Source of the DNA: Streptomyces violaceusniger
Lineage (GTDB): Bacteria; Actinomycetota; Actinomycetes; Streptomycetales; Streptomycetaceae
Length of the DNA stretch: 64,000 nucleotides
Reading direction: 5' to 3'
Assembly: GCA_005405945.1 (NCBI GenBank)
Contig: BJHW01000001.1
Span: forward strand, 2,542,001 to 2,606,000
Positions 35,216 through 44,333 of the stretch are shown here, one piece after another. Both the position numbers and the translations under genes were made by a program. The notes under the pieces were generated by a model that was not told the DNA's origin, searched no databases, and worked only from the letters and a program-made list of their open reading frames with translations. Positions within the stretch are counted from its first letter, which is position 1. Each line of letters starts with the position of its first letter.

Positions 35216-35830
35216 ATGCACACATCGGCACAGCAATCCGCCTTCCCGCGCCGCCGGCGCCCGGGAGCACGTGGTTCAGCACTCGCTCTCACCGTGCTGT
35301 TGTCAGCGGGCGTCCTCACCACTGCGTGCGGCACAGATGGGGATGACGCGAGCGCCGCCACGGCACCGCCCTCCAGGGCTTTGAACGCCGCGGAATCACC
35401 TTCCTCATCGGGCACTGGCAAACCTTCCGCGTCAGCGGAAGGAAGCTCTCCCACTCCTCGGACGGCTGAGCAAAGAGCGCAAGAGGAAGCGGGCAGAGAA
35501 CGGGCCGCAGCGGCTCCAAGCGGCGTGCCGGTCACGCCGGGGGAGCCCAAGGAGAACGAGCACTTCAGGCATCCCGTGACGACCCAGGGGGACGTGACGG
35601 TCTTCGAGCCCGTCCGCAGCGGATCCGCTGTGACGGTGCCGATATTGGTCACCAACCGTGGCGATCAACGTGCGTTCTACGAGGTCGCTGTCCGCATTAC
35701 CGGCGCTCACGGATTTGATACGACGGTTCGCATGAAGAGCGAAGCCGTCGGCCTGTATCCCGGGACTTCGTGGCCCGCCGAACTCACCGCACGGGATCCT
35801 GGGAGTCCGGTCCCGGACAACCCCAGGTGA
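35216..35830 (+). CDS. Secreted lipoprotein, unknown function (C-terminus probably frameshifted)
   Basis: A 204-residue lipoprotein. The signal peptide ALALTVLLSAGVLTTAC has a lipobox with Cys at about residue 43, followed by a Ser/Ala/Thr-rich linker and a beta-rich domain (DVTVFEPVRSGSAVTVPILV; YEVAVRITGAHGFDTTVRMK; YPGTSWPAELTARDPGSPVP). The domain resembles small extracellular immunoglobulin-like modules, but I cannot name the family. The frame ends DNPR at 35830. If one G is restored near 35825 the protein runs on as NPEVTIVKSTKSKHTR to a stop at 35866-35868, a more natural end. ATG at 35216 has a short GGAA site. Confidence 0.65.
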   Translation: MHTSAQQSAFPRRRRPGARGSALALTVLLSAGVLTTACGTDGDDASAATAPPSRALNAAESPSSSGTGKPSASAEGSSPTPRTAEQRAQEEAGRERAAAAPSGVPVTPGEPKENEHFRHPVTTQGDVTVFEPVRSGSAVTVPILVTNRGDQRAFYEVAVRITGAHGFDTTVRMKSEAVGLYPGTSWPAELTARDPGSPVPDNPR

Positions 35831-35946
35831 CCATCGTGAAGAGCACGAAGTCAAAGCACACTCGCTGATAAGGAAGGCCGATAACCGGAGCCCGGGGACG
35901 TCGCCCACGGGGACGTCGCGCTCGACCGTATCGTTCGAGGACGGCT

Positions 35947-36300
35947 CGGCGCATTCGCAGTATCGAGCTGATGGCGATGCGCGGACTGCTGGATCGCATT
36001 TCTCGAACACGGAAGAAATCGTCCGACCGGCGGATTCTTCGCCGCCATCAACAACCCGCGCCCCAGGGCCTGGATTCCGCGCACGCCTATCTGCTGGGCA
36101 TCCCGCAACCGGTCATCGTTCACCTCCTCGAGGACCATGCGACCCAACTGGGTGCGCAGGTCCGGCGCGGTTGTGCGGTGGCCGGTTTCGAGCGGGACGA
36201 CGAAGGTGTGACCGTCGAGCTGGCCGACGGGGAACAGCTGCGTTCGCGCTATCTCGTCGGCTGCGACGGTGGGCACAGTACGGTGCGCAAACTGCTCGGT
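35947..36300 (+). pseudogene. Rifampin-monooxygenase-like FAD hydroxylase fragment
   Basis: The fragment reads IELMAMRGLLDR, then after a broken stretch QGLDSAHAYLLGIPQPVIV, HLLEDHATQLGAQVRRG and VELADGEQLRSRYLVGCDGG. This is the middle of a class A flavin monooxygenase of the Rox type, ending in the GD-like motif YLVGCDGGHSTVRKLLG. The N-terminal FAD-binding part and the catalytic C-terminal half are missing, and the frame is disturbed near 36030 (GGFFAAINN sits in another frame). It ends at 36300, exactly where a kinase remnant on the other strand begins. Confidence 0.7.
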
Positions 36301-37460
36301 TGTCCTGGTCGTGGACCACCAGGTTGCCGTCCTCCTGCATGATCAGGCTCCTGGCCCCGGCCGCCACGGACTCTCCGGTGGCCAGCTCGAACGTGGCCTT
36401 TATGACCTTGAGTGCCGCGCCCGGCTCCTGAGGCTTCTGGGGCTTCTGAGGTTGCTGGGGCTCCTTGGCCGAGGCGGACGGCGTCTTCCCCGCGGTCGCC
36501 GAGGCGGCCGAGCCGGACGGCCGCCCCTGCGCGGACGGGGCGGACTCGGCCGAGGAACGCTGCGTACCGAAGTGGACGGCGGCCACCACCGCCACCACGA
36601 CCGCGACCGAAGCGACGGCCGTGGTCAGCAGCCAGGCGGGCCGACGGCCCCGGCCGGGCTCGGCGGGGGCGGCGAGGACAGTGTCGGACCTCACCGCCGC
36701 CCCGGCCGAATCCTGACCGCCGGAGGCCGCGACGGGGGGATGTGCGAGGTCGGCCAGGGTGCGTGCCGAATGCTCGGCCTCGGTCAGTTTTCCGGCGAGA
36801 ACCGTGGGGCATTCCTCGGGCCAACGCCCGATCCTGCCTCCCCTCTCCTCCAGCCATCCACTCAGCTGAGCCGCCGTCGGGCGCGCGGCCGGGTCCTTGG
36901 CCAGACACGCGGTGAGCAGCGGCGCCAGCTCCGGGAGGACGCCTTCGAGATCGGGCTCCTCGTGGACCACTCGGTACATCAGGGCGGCCGCGGGGATCTG
37001 TTCCCCCGCGTGCGAGAAGGGCCCGCGTCCGGTCGCGGCGTACACCAGCACGGCGGCCAGCGAGAACACATCGGCGGGTTCGGCGGCGACACCGCCGATG
37101 GCCTGGTCCGGTGCGAGATATCCGGGCGAGCCCACGGAGACACCGAGGCGGGTGTGCCTGCTGTCGTCGGCGGCCCGGGCGACACCGAAGTCGATCAACC
37201 GTGGACGGTCGCGGGCCAGCAGGATGTTCCCGGGCTTGACGTCCCGGTGCGCAAGGCCGGCCTGGTGCACGGCCCGCACCGCGCCGCACAGTTCGGCGGC
37301 GAGTGAGAGCAGCGCGGACTGCGGCAGCGGACCGTGGGCCGTGACCCATTCGGCGAGCGACGGCGCGGGCACATACTCGGTGGCCAGCCACTGCGGGCGC
37401 TGACCCGGCGCACTGTAGTCCACGACGGTCACGGTCCACGGCGAACGGACGCGGTCGCTG
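36295..37460 (-). pseudogene. Ser/Thr protein kinase with C-terminal lectin-like domain, both ends lost
   Basis: The readable part starts SPWTVTVVDYSAPGQ and has LAHRDVKPGNILL (catalytic loop), RLIDFGVARA (DFG), a kinase C-lobe, a Pro/Ala linker, one membrane helix (AWLLTTAVASVAVVVAVVAA) and the start of a bulb-lectin-like domain (SLIMQEDGNLVVHDQDN). The glycine loop and ATP-binding Lys are absent, because homology stops near 37450. The lectin domain is cut at about 36300 and the frame runs on into antisense of the monooxygenase fragment. A kinase without its N-lobe cannot bind ATP, so this is a remnant. Confidence 0.75.
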
Positions 37461-37517
37461 CGCATCCTGCGAGCCGACGAACGGCTGGCCGGACCGATCC
37501 GTACGGCGCACGCGACC

Positions 37518-38753
37518 GTGCCTGCGCCGACGGCCCTCGGCCCGGGAGACGTGGCGGAGGCGGGCACGTCGCCGGAAAGCGGACAGGACCGCCGACGGCC
37601 GTGGCGGTTCCGTATGTCCGACGACATCTCGGGCACGCCGGTGGTCGCCGGGAACCTGCTCTACGTCACGTCGTTCGAGGTGCACGCGCTCGATGTGGTC
37701 ACCGGACGGCGGCAGTTCAAGACGCGTGACGTGGCATGAGCCATGGCGGTCGCGGACGGCCGTATCCACGCCTCCGACGGCCCGACGCTGTACGCGCTCG
37801 ACGCGGAGAACGGCGCGAAGCGGTGGCGGCTGTCGACCGACGGCTGGGTCTACTCCCTCAAGGTCGACCGCGGCACGGTCGTCACCGGTACGCGCGGCGG
37901 TGGCGTCCAGGCGTGGGAGGCGGCCAACGGCGAGCTGCTGTGGGAGATGCAGGGCCTCCAGACCGACTTCGAGACGCCCGAGTCCGGCCCGGTCGTCCAC
38001 GACGGCACGGTCTATGTGTGGGCGGACGCGCGGCTGCGCGCTCTGGAGGCGCGCACCGGCGCGGAGCGCTGGTCGTACCCGGTGGGCGACGCGGCGTCGT
38101 GCGGCGGGGTGCTGCTGCGCCTGCTGGCGGCGCCGGACGGGGTGGTCTACGTCTCGGCGGGGACGCGGGTGCTCGCGCTCGACATCGCCCGCGGGGATGT
38201 GCGGTGGCGTTTCGAGGCGCCCGCCGTCTTCCTGTGCGCCCCCGCGTACGCGCCGGGGCCCGCGGTGACCGGCGGCGGCGTGTACATCGCCGACTGCCTC
38301 GGCACGGTCTACGCGATCGACGCCGCCAACGGCCGTGACCGCTGGCGCATCGCGACCGAGCCCCGGCAGTCGATCGAGCCGGTGCTGGTGGCCGACGGCT
38401 CGGTCCATCTGGGCAGCGGCACCGCCCTCTACACCCTCGACGCCGTCACCGGCACGCCCAAGTGGCGCTTCAGTGCGAGCGGCGAGGTCATCGGCTCGCC
38501 CGTCGCCGCGGACGGCCGCGTCCACTTCGGCTCCGCCGACAGCTGCCTCTACACGGTGGACGCTGCGGGTGGCCAGCTGCGCTGGAAGCTGGCGACGGGC
38601 GGCGAGATCACCGGATCCCCGGTGGCCGTCGGGGGTGTGGTGTACGCGTGCGGCAAGGACCGCTGCGTCTACGCGCTCGACGCGGCCAAAGGCACCGCCC
38701 AGTCACCCCAGCCCGCCGACAAGCGGCCGGGACAGGGTCCCCCGACGGGCTGA
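37518..38753 (+). pseudogene. PQQ-like beta-propeller protein, with in-frame TGA and lost N-terminus
   Basis: From GTG 37518 the frame reads SDDISGTPVVAGNLLYVTSF, EVHALDVVTGRRQFKTRDVA and stops at TGA 37737-37739. It resumes in the same frame at ATG 37743 (MAVADGRIHASDGPTLYALD) and continues to 38753. Repeats such as LYALDAENGAKRWRL, LRALEARTGAERWSY, VYAIDAANGRDRWRI and LYTLDAVTGTPKWRF mark a seven- or eight-bladed PQQ-type propeller. In Streptomyces this part usually follows a kinase and a membrane helix. The stop replaces a Trp expected here, so the gene is either dead or restarts at 37743 as a soluble propeller of 336 residues. Confidence 0.7.
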
Positions 38754-38897
38754 GAGGTACGCGCTGACGATCCTGGAGTCATGGGCCTTGGAACGAGCTT
38801 GGCCCGCAACAGCCAGGCGGGTTGGGCGGCGCCCGGGTTGCTCCGGGCGGACGGATAACCTAGGCCCGTAAGCGAAGATCGCAGAAGGGCGGAGCAC

Positions 38898-39116
38898 ATG
38901 GCGGACATCGTGGAGACGGCGGCGCGGAAGGTCTTCGACCGCTACGACATCGATGGGGACGGCCTGGTCACCGCGGACGAATACCGCAGGGTCGTGGCGG
39001 AGTTGGAGGGCTCGGAGATCACCCAGTCGCAGGCCCAGGAGCTCATCGACTCGCTCGACACCGACGGCGATCGCCAGATGTCCTTCGAGGAGTTCTGGGC
39101 GGCCATGAATGCCTGA
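38898..39116 (+). CDS. EF-hand calcium-binding protein (72 aa)
   Basis: A small acidic protein with two complete EF-hand loops: residues 17-28 DIDGDGLVTADE and residues 54-65 DTDGDRQMSFEE, each flanked by helices. The second loop has Arg at position 6 in place of the usual Gly, which may weaken calcium binding. Small two-EF-hand proteins of this length (CabB-like) are known in Streptomyces as calcium buffers or sensors. ATG at 38898 with a GGCGGAG site. It stands alone between remnants of other genes and appears intact. Confidence 0.9.
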   Translation: MADIVETAARKVFDRYDIDGDGLVTADEYRRVVAELEGSEITQSQAQELIDSLDTDGDRQMSFEEFWAAMNA

Positions 39117-39303
39117 CACTGCCGGGTCCGGCACGTGAACGTGCGGCAGGCGGTGCGGCCCCTTCCCGCCACCGCGTGGCGTACCGGATATCGCCGGCAG
39201 TGCTGCAACGGCTCTCACGTCGGATCGGAGCCTGCAGGGGACGCGCGCTGCTCGGTCGCTCCGAGGGGCAGGGCCGCTGACGCGGCGGTGCCGGACGGTG
39301 CCC

Positions 39304-39336
39304 TGCCGCCGAGAGGGGTGGACCCTCTCGGCGGCA
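39304..39336. terminator. Perfect 14-bp hairpin
   Basis: TGCCGCCGAGAGGG at 39304-39317 pairs with CCCTCTCGGCGGCA at 39323-39336 across a 5-nt loop. It lies 188 nt past the EF-hand gene and 39 nt past the end of the aldo/keto reductase remnant on the opposite strand, so it could terminate either. Confidence 0.65.
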
Positions 39337-39374
39337 CGGCACCGAACACCTGATGCGCCCGACCGCCGTCTGTC

Positions 39375-39480
39375 TCAGCGTCGGCGCCGGTCGGCGCGGA
39401 GTTCGGGGTCGCCGTAGCTGTTGTCGGCGGGGTTGACGGTTATTCCGGGGGCCACGCTCTCGTCGATGCGGTCCAGGACA
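39375..39480 (-). pseudogene. Aldo/keto reductase C-terminal fragment
   Basis: Read on the minus strand the sequence gives VLDRIDESVAPGITVNPADN then SYGDPELRADRRRR and a stop at 39375. This matches the last 30 or so residues of aldo/keto reductases (LDRIDEIV.PG...NPADN.Y..PEL). Everything before this is missing, and the fragment abuts an alcohol dehydrogenase remnant on the other strand. Confidence 0.6.
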
Positions 39481-39486
39481 TCAGCC

Positions 39487-39612
39487 GGCACTGGCTACCA
39501 CGCCGCCCACACCGTCGGCGTTCAGCACGGTGACACCGTCACCGTCATCGGCGACGGAGCCGTGGGCCTGTCCGCCGTGATCTCCGCCCGGCTGCTGGGC
39601 GCCGAGCAGATT
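39487..39612 (+). pseudogene. Zinc-type alcohol dehydrogenase internal fragment
   Basis: A 42-residue stretch GTGYHAAHTVGVQHGDTV then TVIGDGAVGLSAVISARLLG, the start of the NAD-binding domain of medium-chain alcohol dehydrogenases. Neither end of the gene is present. Confidence 0.6.
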
Positions 39613-39713
39613 GGCTGCCGGGTTCAGTGTTCGGGCGGGTGGTCCGGTGCCGTGCGTCGCGGGCGCCGGAGCCCTCGACGGGGGGTAGGACCCGAAGAGG
39701 GCGTGGGCGCCGC

Positions 39714-42438
39714 TCAGCCCAGTACGTCGCGCAGCAGTCTCGCGTTCTTCACCACGTGGCTCGATGCGGAGCCCGCCGCGACGGCCGTGACCGCGGGGAT
39801 CTCCCCTTCGCCGCGCAGCGCGAGGCGCAGTCGACGCCGAGGGCGAGCAGCGGTCCGGCGCCCCGGACCACAGGGGCGCGCAGCAGGTGGGGCAGGGCGG
39901 CTTCGAGCACGGACCAGACGGTGGCGTAAGCGCCGGTCTCGGCCGCCGTCCGCAGGGAGGCAGTCACCCGGTGCGCCTGGTTCCACTCGGCGCGCAGCAC
40001 CTCGGCCAGCTGTCGTCCGAGCAGGTCGCTGTTCAGCTGTCCCGCGCGGCGAGCACGAGGAGCGCGTCCACCCCCGCGTCGCGTTCGACCGGCTGCTCGT
40101 ACGTGAGGCTGTACACCAGCGCCAGGTGCAGCGCGAATCCGGCCGGGCCTCCGGACTCCGCGGCGAACGGCAGGGTGGGGGCCCAGTTCTGTATGAAGAC
40201 GAGGTAGCCGAAGTCGCCGCGGGTCAGCACGACTTCGCGGTGGTGCGGCAACTGGGCGAGCCAGAAGGGAAGCATCCCGGAGAAGCCGGAGGGGCGGTAC
40301 GGCCCGAGCAGGGCCGCGGCGGCCGGGAGCAGCGGGGGGCCGGTGGTCGGCTGGGGGCGTTCGTACCTCAACCAGTCGGTCAGGCTCTTGCCCGGATGGT
40401 CGCCGGGCCAGTTCTCCGGCTCGGAGTCCCGGTGCGGCAGACCGCCCTCGTGCAGCCACTGTGCCAGCCGCCTCCCGGCCTCGGACCTCAGCTCCCCCGC
40501 CGCGGCCAGCACCTTCTCGTCCACGGTCGTGGTGACGCGCAGCAGCGCCTGGGCGAGGTCGACTGGCGCGGGGGTGACACCGAGCCCGTCGAGCACCGAG
40601 ATCCGCCGCACGAGTGCGGCGGCGTCCAGCGCACCGGTGGAATCGGTCGGCACGGCCAGCAGGAACGGCTGCGCGTCGGCTTCGATGATGTCGATCGCCT
40701 CGGCAAGGCGCGCCGCCAGCAGCTCCCCGGCCACGGAGAAGCCGAGGGACTCCAGGCGGGCGGCGAAGTGGCGCTCCCTCGGCTCCTCGCCCACGAGCGC
40801 GGCGGCCACGTCGTACACGTCCGACTGGGTGGAGTCGGTGTACCAGGCGGGCTCCTGGCGCATGACCGGCTTCAGCGCCCGGACCAGCGCGGCCCGGTCG
40901 AGGTGGGCGTGGCGGACCAGCCCGTCCAGGGCGCGCTCGAACATCACCACGTCCCGGTCGTTCGCGACGACCGCGGCGACCTCCTCGGCGACCTCGGCGG
41001 CCGTCTCGATGGGGACCGGCACCGGTCGCGGCTCGGGCACCGCGGGCAGCGTGTCGGCGTACGGCTCGGTGAGGTGGTCCGGGCCGGTGCCGAACAGGTC
41101 GGCGGCCCGGGCCGCGAGACCAGGGCTGATCCGTGCGGCGGCGGTACGCAGCTCGGGCAGTACGGAGTCGCCCGCGGCCCCGAGATGCCGGGCGATCACG
41201 TTGAGGGCGCGCTCCTGCACGTCGACGTCGCGGTGGTCGAAGGCCGTCGCCGCGTCGAGCACGGTCCGGGCGGCGCGCGCGGGGTCCTTCCGGGCCGCGC
41301 GGTCGAGCCGGGTGAGCTGGGCGCGGACCAGCTTCTTCTCCGGGCGGAGCAGGACCCGTTCGCACACCTCGGTCAGCACCTCGGGCTCCAGCAGCCCGGC
41401 CTCGTCGAGACCGGTCAGGACCTCCTGGGCGTAGGTGGCCACCGGCAGTGACAGGTCGAGCAGTGCCACATGGGTCCGCAGGGCGGGCGCGTTCTCGGCC
41501 GGGGTGAGGGCGAGAGCGCGCAGGTACGCGAGCGGCGGCGCGGTCTGCCTGCGCGGGCCGTCCTGGAGCAGCTGCGAGAGCAGTTGCTCGGCGATCGCGG
41601 TGCGTTCGCGGGACACGGAGGCGCGTTCCGCCGGGGTGAGGGCGAGTACCGTCAGCACGTCCATGGCGCTCGACGCCTGTTCCGGAGTGGCGGCCAGTTC
41701 GGAGAAGACACGCCGGATCAGCGCGCCGCGGTCGACCATGCCCTCGGCGGAGAGGCTGATGAACACGCCCAGGAGGGTGTTCTCCATGGCGTGTGTGAGG
41801 CTCTTGTCGGCCCACATGTGGTGGAACAGGTGCACGTCGAATTCGATGCCCGGTCGCTCCAGCACCAGCGGGAGGAACTTCGGCGACAGGTCGTCCGCGC
41901 GTAGCCGCTCCAGGAGGCTGGCGCCGGGCTGGACCCCACCGCGGAGGTGTGCGGGGTGCTGACGGCCGGGGCGGCGGCTGCTCAGCCAGCCCTCGATGAA
42001 CCCGTCGGTGGTCGGGAGGGGGCAGCCCGTGTCATGGACGAGATGTTCGATGAGCTGGGCCGTGTCCTCTTGCTGGGAGTAGGGCTCCCACTGCTCGGCG
42101 AGCCGTGCGGCCAGTTCGGCCCGCCAGGCGACGGGGTGAAGGTTCACGATGTCGAGCATCCACGTGCCGCCAAGGGGCAGGCGGCGGCCGAGCACTCCGT
42201 GGTTGTCCTCCTGATGGATCCAGTCGGCCGCGGCCACGGGGTCGGTCCGGCACCCGAGTTCGGCGGCGAGCTGGGCACCCCGCTCCTTTTCGGGGCGGTT
42301 GTACCAGCCGTCCCGCAGCGTCGTGCGCCGGGCTTCCAGCGCGTCGGCCTGTGCCGCGCGTTCGTCCGGCGTCAGGGCGCCGAGTTCCCGGAGCACTCCC
42401 TCGACGTCGCAGGCTTCCGCGAGTTGGACCAGCTTCAT
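39714..42438 (-). CDS. DUF6493-type protein, two apparent frameshifts
   Basis: A large helical protein of about 900 residues beginning MKLVQLAEACDVEGVLREL. It has many repeated helical units (ALRTHVALLDLSLPVATYAQ; QERALNVIARHLGAAGDSVL) and resembles the DUF6493 proteins of actinomycetes. The main frame ends at 40033; restoring one G in GCGCGGGACAG near 40037 continues it as QLNSDLLGRQLAEVL. A second missing G near 39808 leads to EIPAVTAVAAGSASSHVVKN and the end at 39714. Helical repeats suggest a scaffold. It overlaps the SWIM gene by ATGA, so the two products should be made together. Function unknown. Confidence 0.72.
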
Positions 42439-43886
42439 CGTGCCGTCTCCGATCGTGCCGTGTTCGATCGTGCGGCGTTCGGCGTCGCTTCGGCGGCCGC
42501 CGCCGTGCCGCGCACCATGCCCACCGCGAGCACGTGTCTGCAGGGACCGCGTCCGCCCCGGTACTTCGCCCACCAGAAGCAGGTGCAGCTCAGCTGTCCC
42601 GATGTCTCGTCGGTGCGGACCACATGGGCGTCGTCGCCCGTCCCGACCCGGGCCAGCGTGCCGTCGAGCCGCACCGACCCGTTCGCGACGAGCGCCCGCG
42701 CCCCGCGCAGCCGGGGATTGCGGGTCTCCGCGGCGCCCACGTGGTACGGCAGGTGGCGATGGAAGTACGCCTCCTCGGCGAGGTCGTAGCCGATCTGGCC
42801 GGACGTCCCCAGCATGGTCAGCGCGGCCCGCACCCGGTCGGCGGACAGACCTGCCTGCCCGGACAGCTCGGCGACGTCGATCCTGGGCTGCCAGGCCAGC
42901 AGTTCACCGACCCGTTCCGCGTCGGCCGCCGCGGCTCCGGTGGCGAGGTCGTGGAGCACTCCGCCCTCGCCGGAGAAACCTCGCGAGGCGCTCTGGGAGA
43001 GCATCAACGTCAGCCGCATGCCCGGCAGCCCGACCTCCCACGCGACGGCGGCGGTCCCGTCCGCCGCGGCCGGGGCGGTCGGCGCGTACACCCGTACGGT
43101 CGTCGCATGCCGCAGTACCGTCCGCAGGGTCAGCAGCCGCTCCGGCCCGGGCAGGCACACGGCACCCGGCGCCGGCCTGGACGTGGGACGCAGGGTGTGG
43201 CCCGCGGGCACCACCCAGCGTGTCGTGCGGGCATCGGAGCGGCGGGTGAGCGGGGGCAGCGCCCGCAGCATGGCGGCCGCCTCCGCGGCGGGCACCTCGG
43301 CCCGGAGGGCGAAGCCCGCCGCGAGCACCTGGGTCTCGGCGAAGCCGCGCAGCCAGCGCTCCGGCAGCGGGACCCGCTTCTCCACGAACTCACCGTCGAA
43401 GGTGCGGACCGTCAACTCCTCCGGGCCTAGGGTCAGATGGAGCGGGTCGAGCCCGCCGAGCCCGGCCAGCGCCCGCCGCAGCGGCAGGTTGACGTCCACG
43501 TTCGTGGTGCCGTGCCCGACATCGTCACCGTCGAGGCCGGGCGCGAGGACATCGAGCCGGGCGTATACACCGCAGCAGCCGGAGAAGGACTCGAACCGCA
43601 GCCGGTCGCCGTCGGCCGTCGCCACCGGGTCGAGCAAGGCTCTGATGCCCGCCCACTGGTTCGGCTGGTAGTAGCGGGCGGCCGCCACGTCGGCGACCGC
43701 GAGCAGCGCCGCCGCCGCGGCCGCCGGCGCGGTCAGGAACCCGCTGAAGAAATGCGGGTTGGCCGCCTCGCCGGCTGGAGTGGCACCGCCCGAGGTCTCC
43801 AGCGCGAGAGCCCGCCCGGCCGTGGAATCGCGCACGGCGGAGGGGCGTAAGTAGGAGTAGGCCTGCATGAGTTGGGTCACGCGCAC
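42435..43886 (-). CDS. SWIM zinc finger family protein
   Basis: A 483-residue protein with a SWIM motif near residues 440-460: CTCFWWAKYRGGRGPCRH (CxC...CxH), a zinc-binding fold found in proteins that bind DNA or other proteins. The rest is rich in Ala and Leu and not recognisable beyond the family. In actinomycetes this gene is commonly next to a DUF6493-type gene, as here, and sometimes near MoxR/VWA genes, which are absent here. Start at GTG 43886 (VRVTQLMQAYSYLRPSAV); a second GTG two codons on is equally possible. Confidence 0.82.
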   Translation of the reverse strand: MRVTQLMQAYSYLRPSAVRDSTAGRALALETSGGATPAGEAANPHFFSGFLTAPAAAAAALLAVADVAAARYYQPNQWAGIRALLDPVATADGDRLRFESFSGCCGVYARLDVLAPGLDGDDVGHGTTNVDVNLPLRRALAGLGGLDPLHLTLGPEELTVRTFDGEFVEKRVPLPERWLRGFAETQVLAAGFALRAEVPAAEAAAMLRALPPLTRRSDARTTRWVVPAGHTLRPTSRPAPGAVCLPGPERLLTLRTVLRHATTVRVYAPTAPAAADGTAAVAWEVGLPGMRLTLMLSQSASRGFSGEGGVLHDLATGAAAADAERVGELLAWQPRIDVAELSGQAGLSADRVRAALTMLGTSGQIGYDLAEEAYFHRHLPYHVGAAETRNPRLRGARALVANGSVRLDGTLARVGTGDDAHVVRTDETSGQLSCTCFWWAKYRGGRGPCRHVLAVGMVRGTAAAAEATPNAARSNTARSETAR

Positions 43887-44333
43887 ACGCTACGATCACC
43901 CACTGACACCGAGGGCACCGCCCGGGTCTCCCCTGATCGGCAGCCTGCCCCCGGCAGGGGGCGAGCGGGGTCGGCCCCGGCGCAAGTCCCGGCCCCGCCG
44001 CGGATCCGGCACGCCCTATGCCGACCGCGGCTACGGCCACAGCGTCTGCCGTCGCCGCGCTCGACGGCACCGCGCTCTTCCAGTTGCCGGACGGTGGCTT
44101 GGGCGCTCTGTGCCGTGATCCCCGGCGCCCTGCGGTCCAGTTTGTCGGCCGTCGCGGACCATGCCTACTCCTCCCCGGGCAACCGGGCCCGCATGCGCGG
44201 ACGCTCACGTGACCGATTCCGCGCCCCTCAATACGTCATGTGACGCATTGTCCCCACAGCAACATCGCGGTTCCATGCTTGCGGACCTCCGGTGGGGAGC
44301 TGGAGGACAGACCGTGTCCTGACTGGGGGGAAT
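43887..44333. other. Intergenic region with one palindrome
   Basis: No gene recognised in either direction. The region divides the leftward SWIM/DUF6493 pair from the rightward secreted propeller gene. A near-perfect palindrome lies at 44230-44249. Confidence 0.4.
44230..44249. promoter_or_regulatory. 20-nt near-perfect palindrome upstream of secreted propeller gene
   Basis: AATACGTCATGTGACGCATT is symmetric except for one position per arm. It lies 85 nt before the start at 44334 and is in an A/T-richer patch, so it may be an operator. Confidence 0.45.

Noticed and set aside
36249..38525. Leftward open frame of 758 codons spanning the kinase and PQQ remnants
   Set aside because: It is an out-of-frame reading over parts of two genes on different strands, with low-complexity composition.
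39421..41451. Rightward open frame of 676 codons
   Set aside because: Apart from the short alcohol dehydrogenase fragment at its start, it is the antisense of the DUF6493-type gene and has no recognisable domain.
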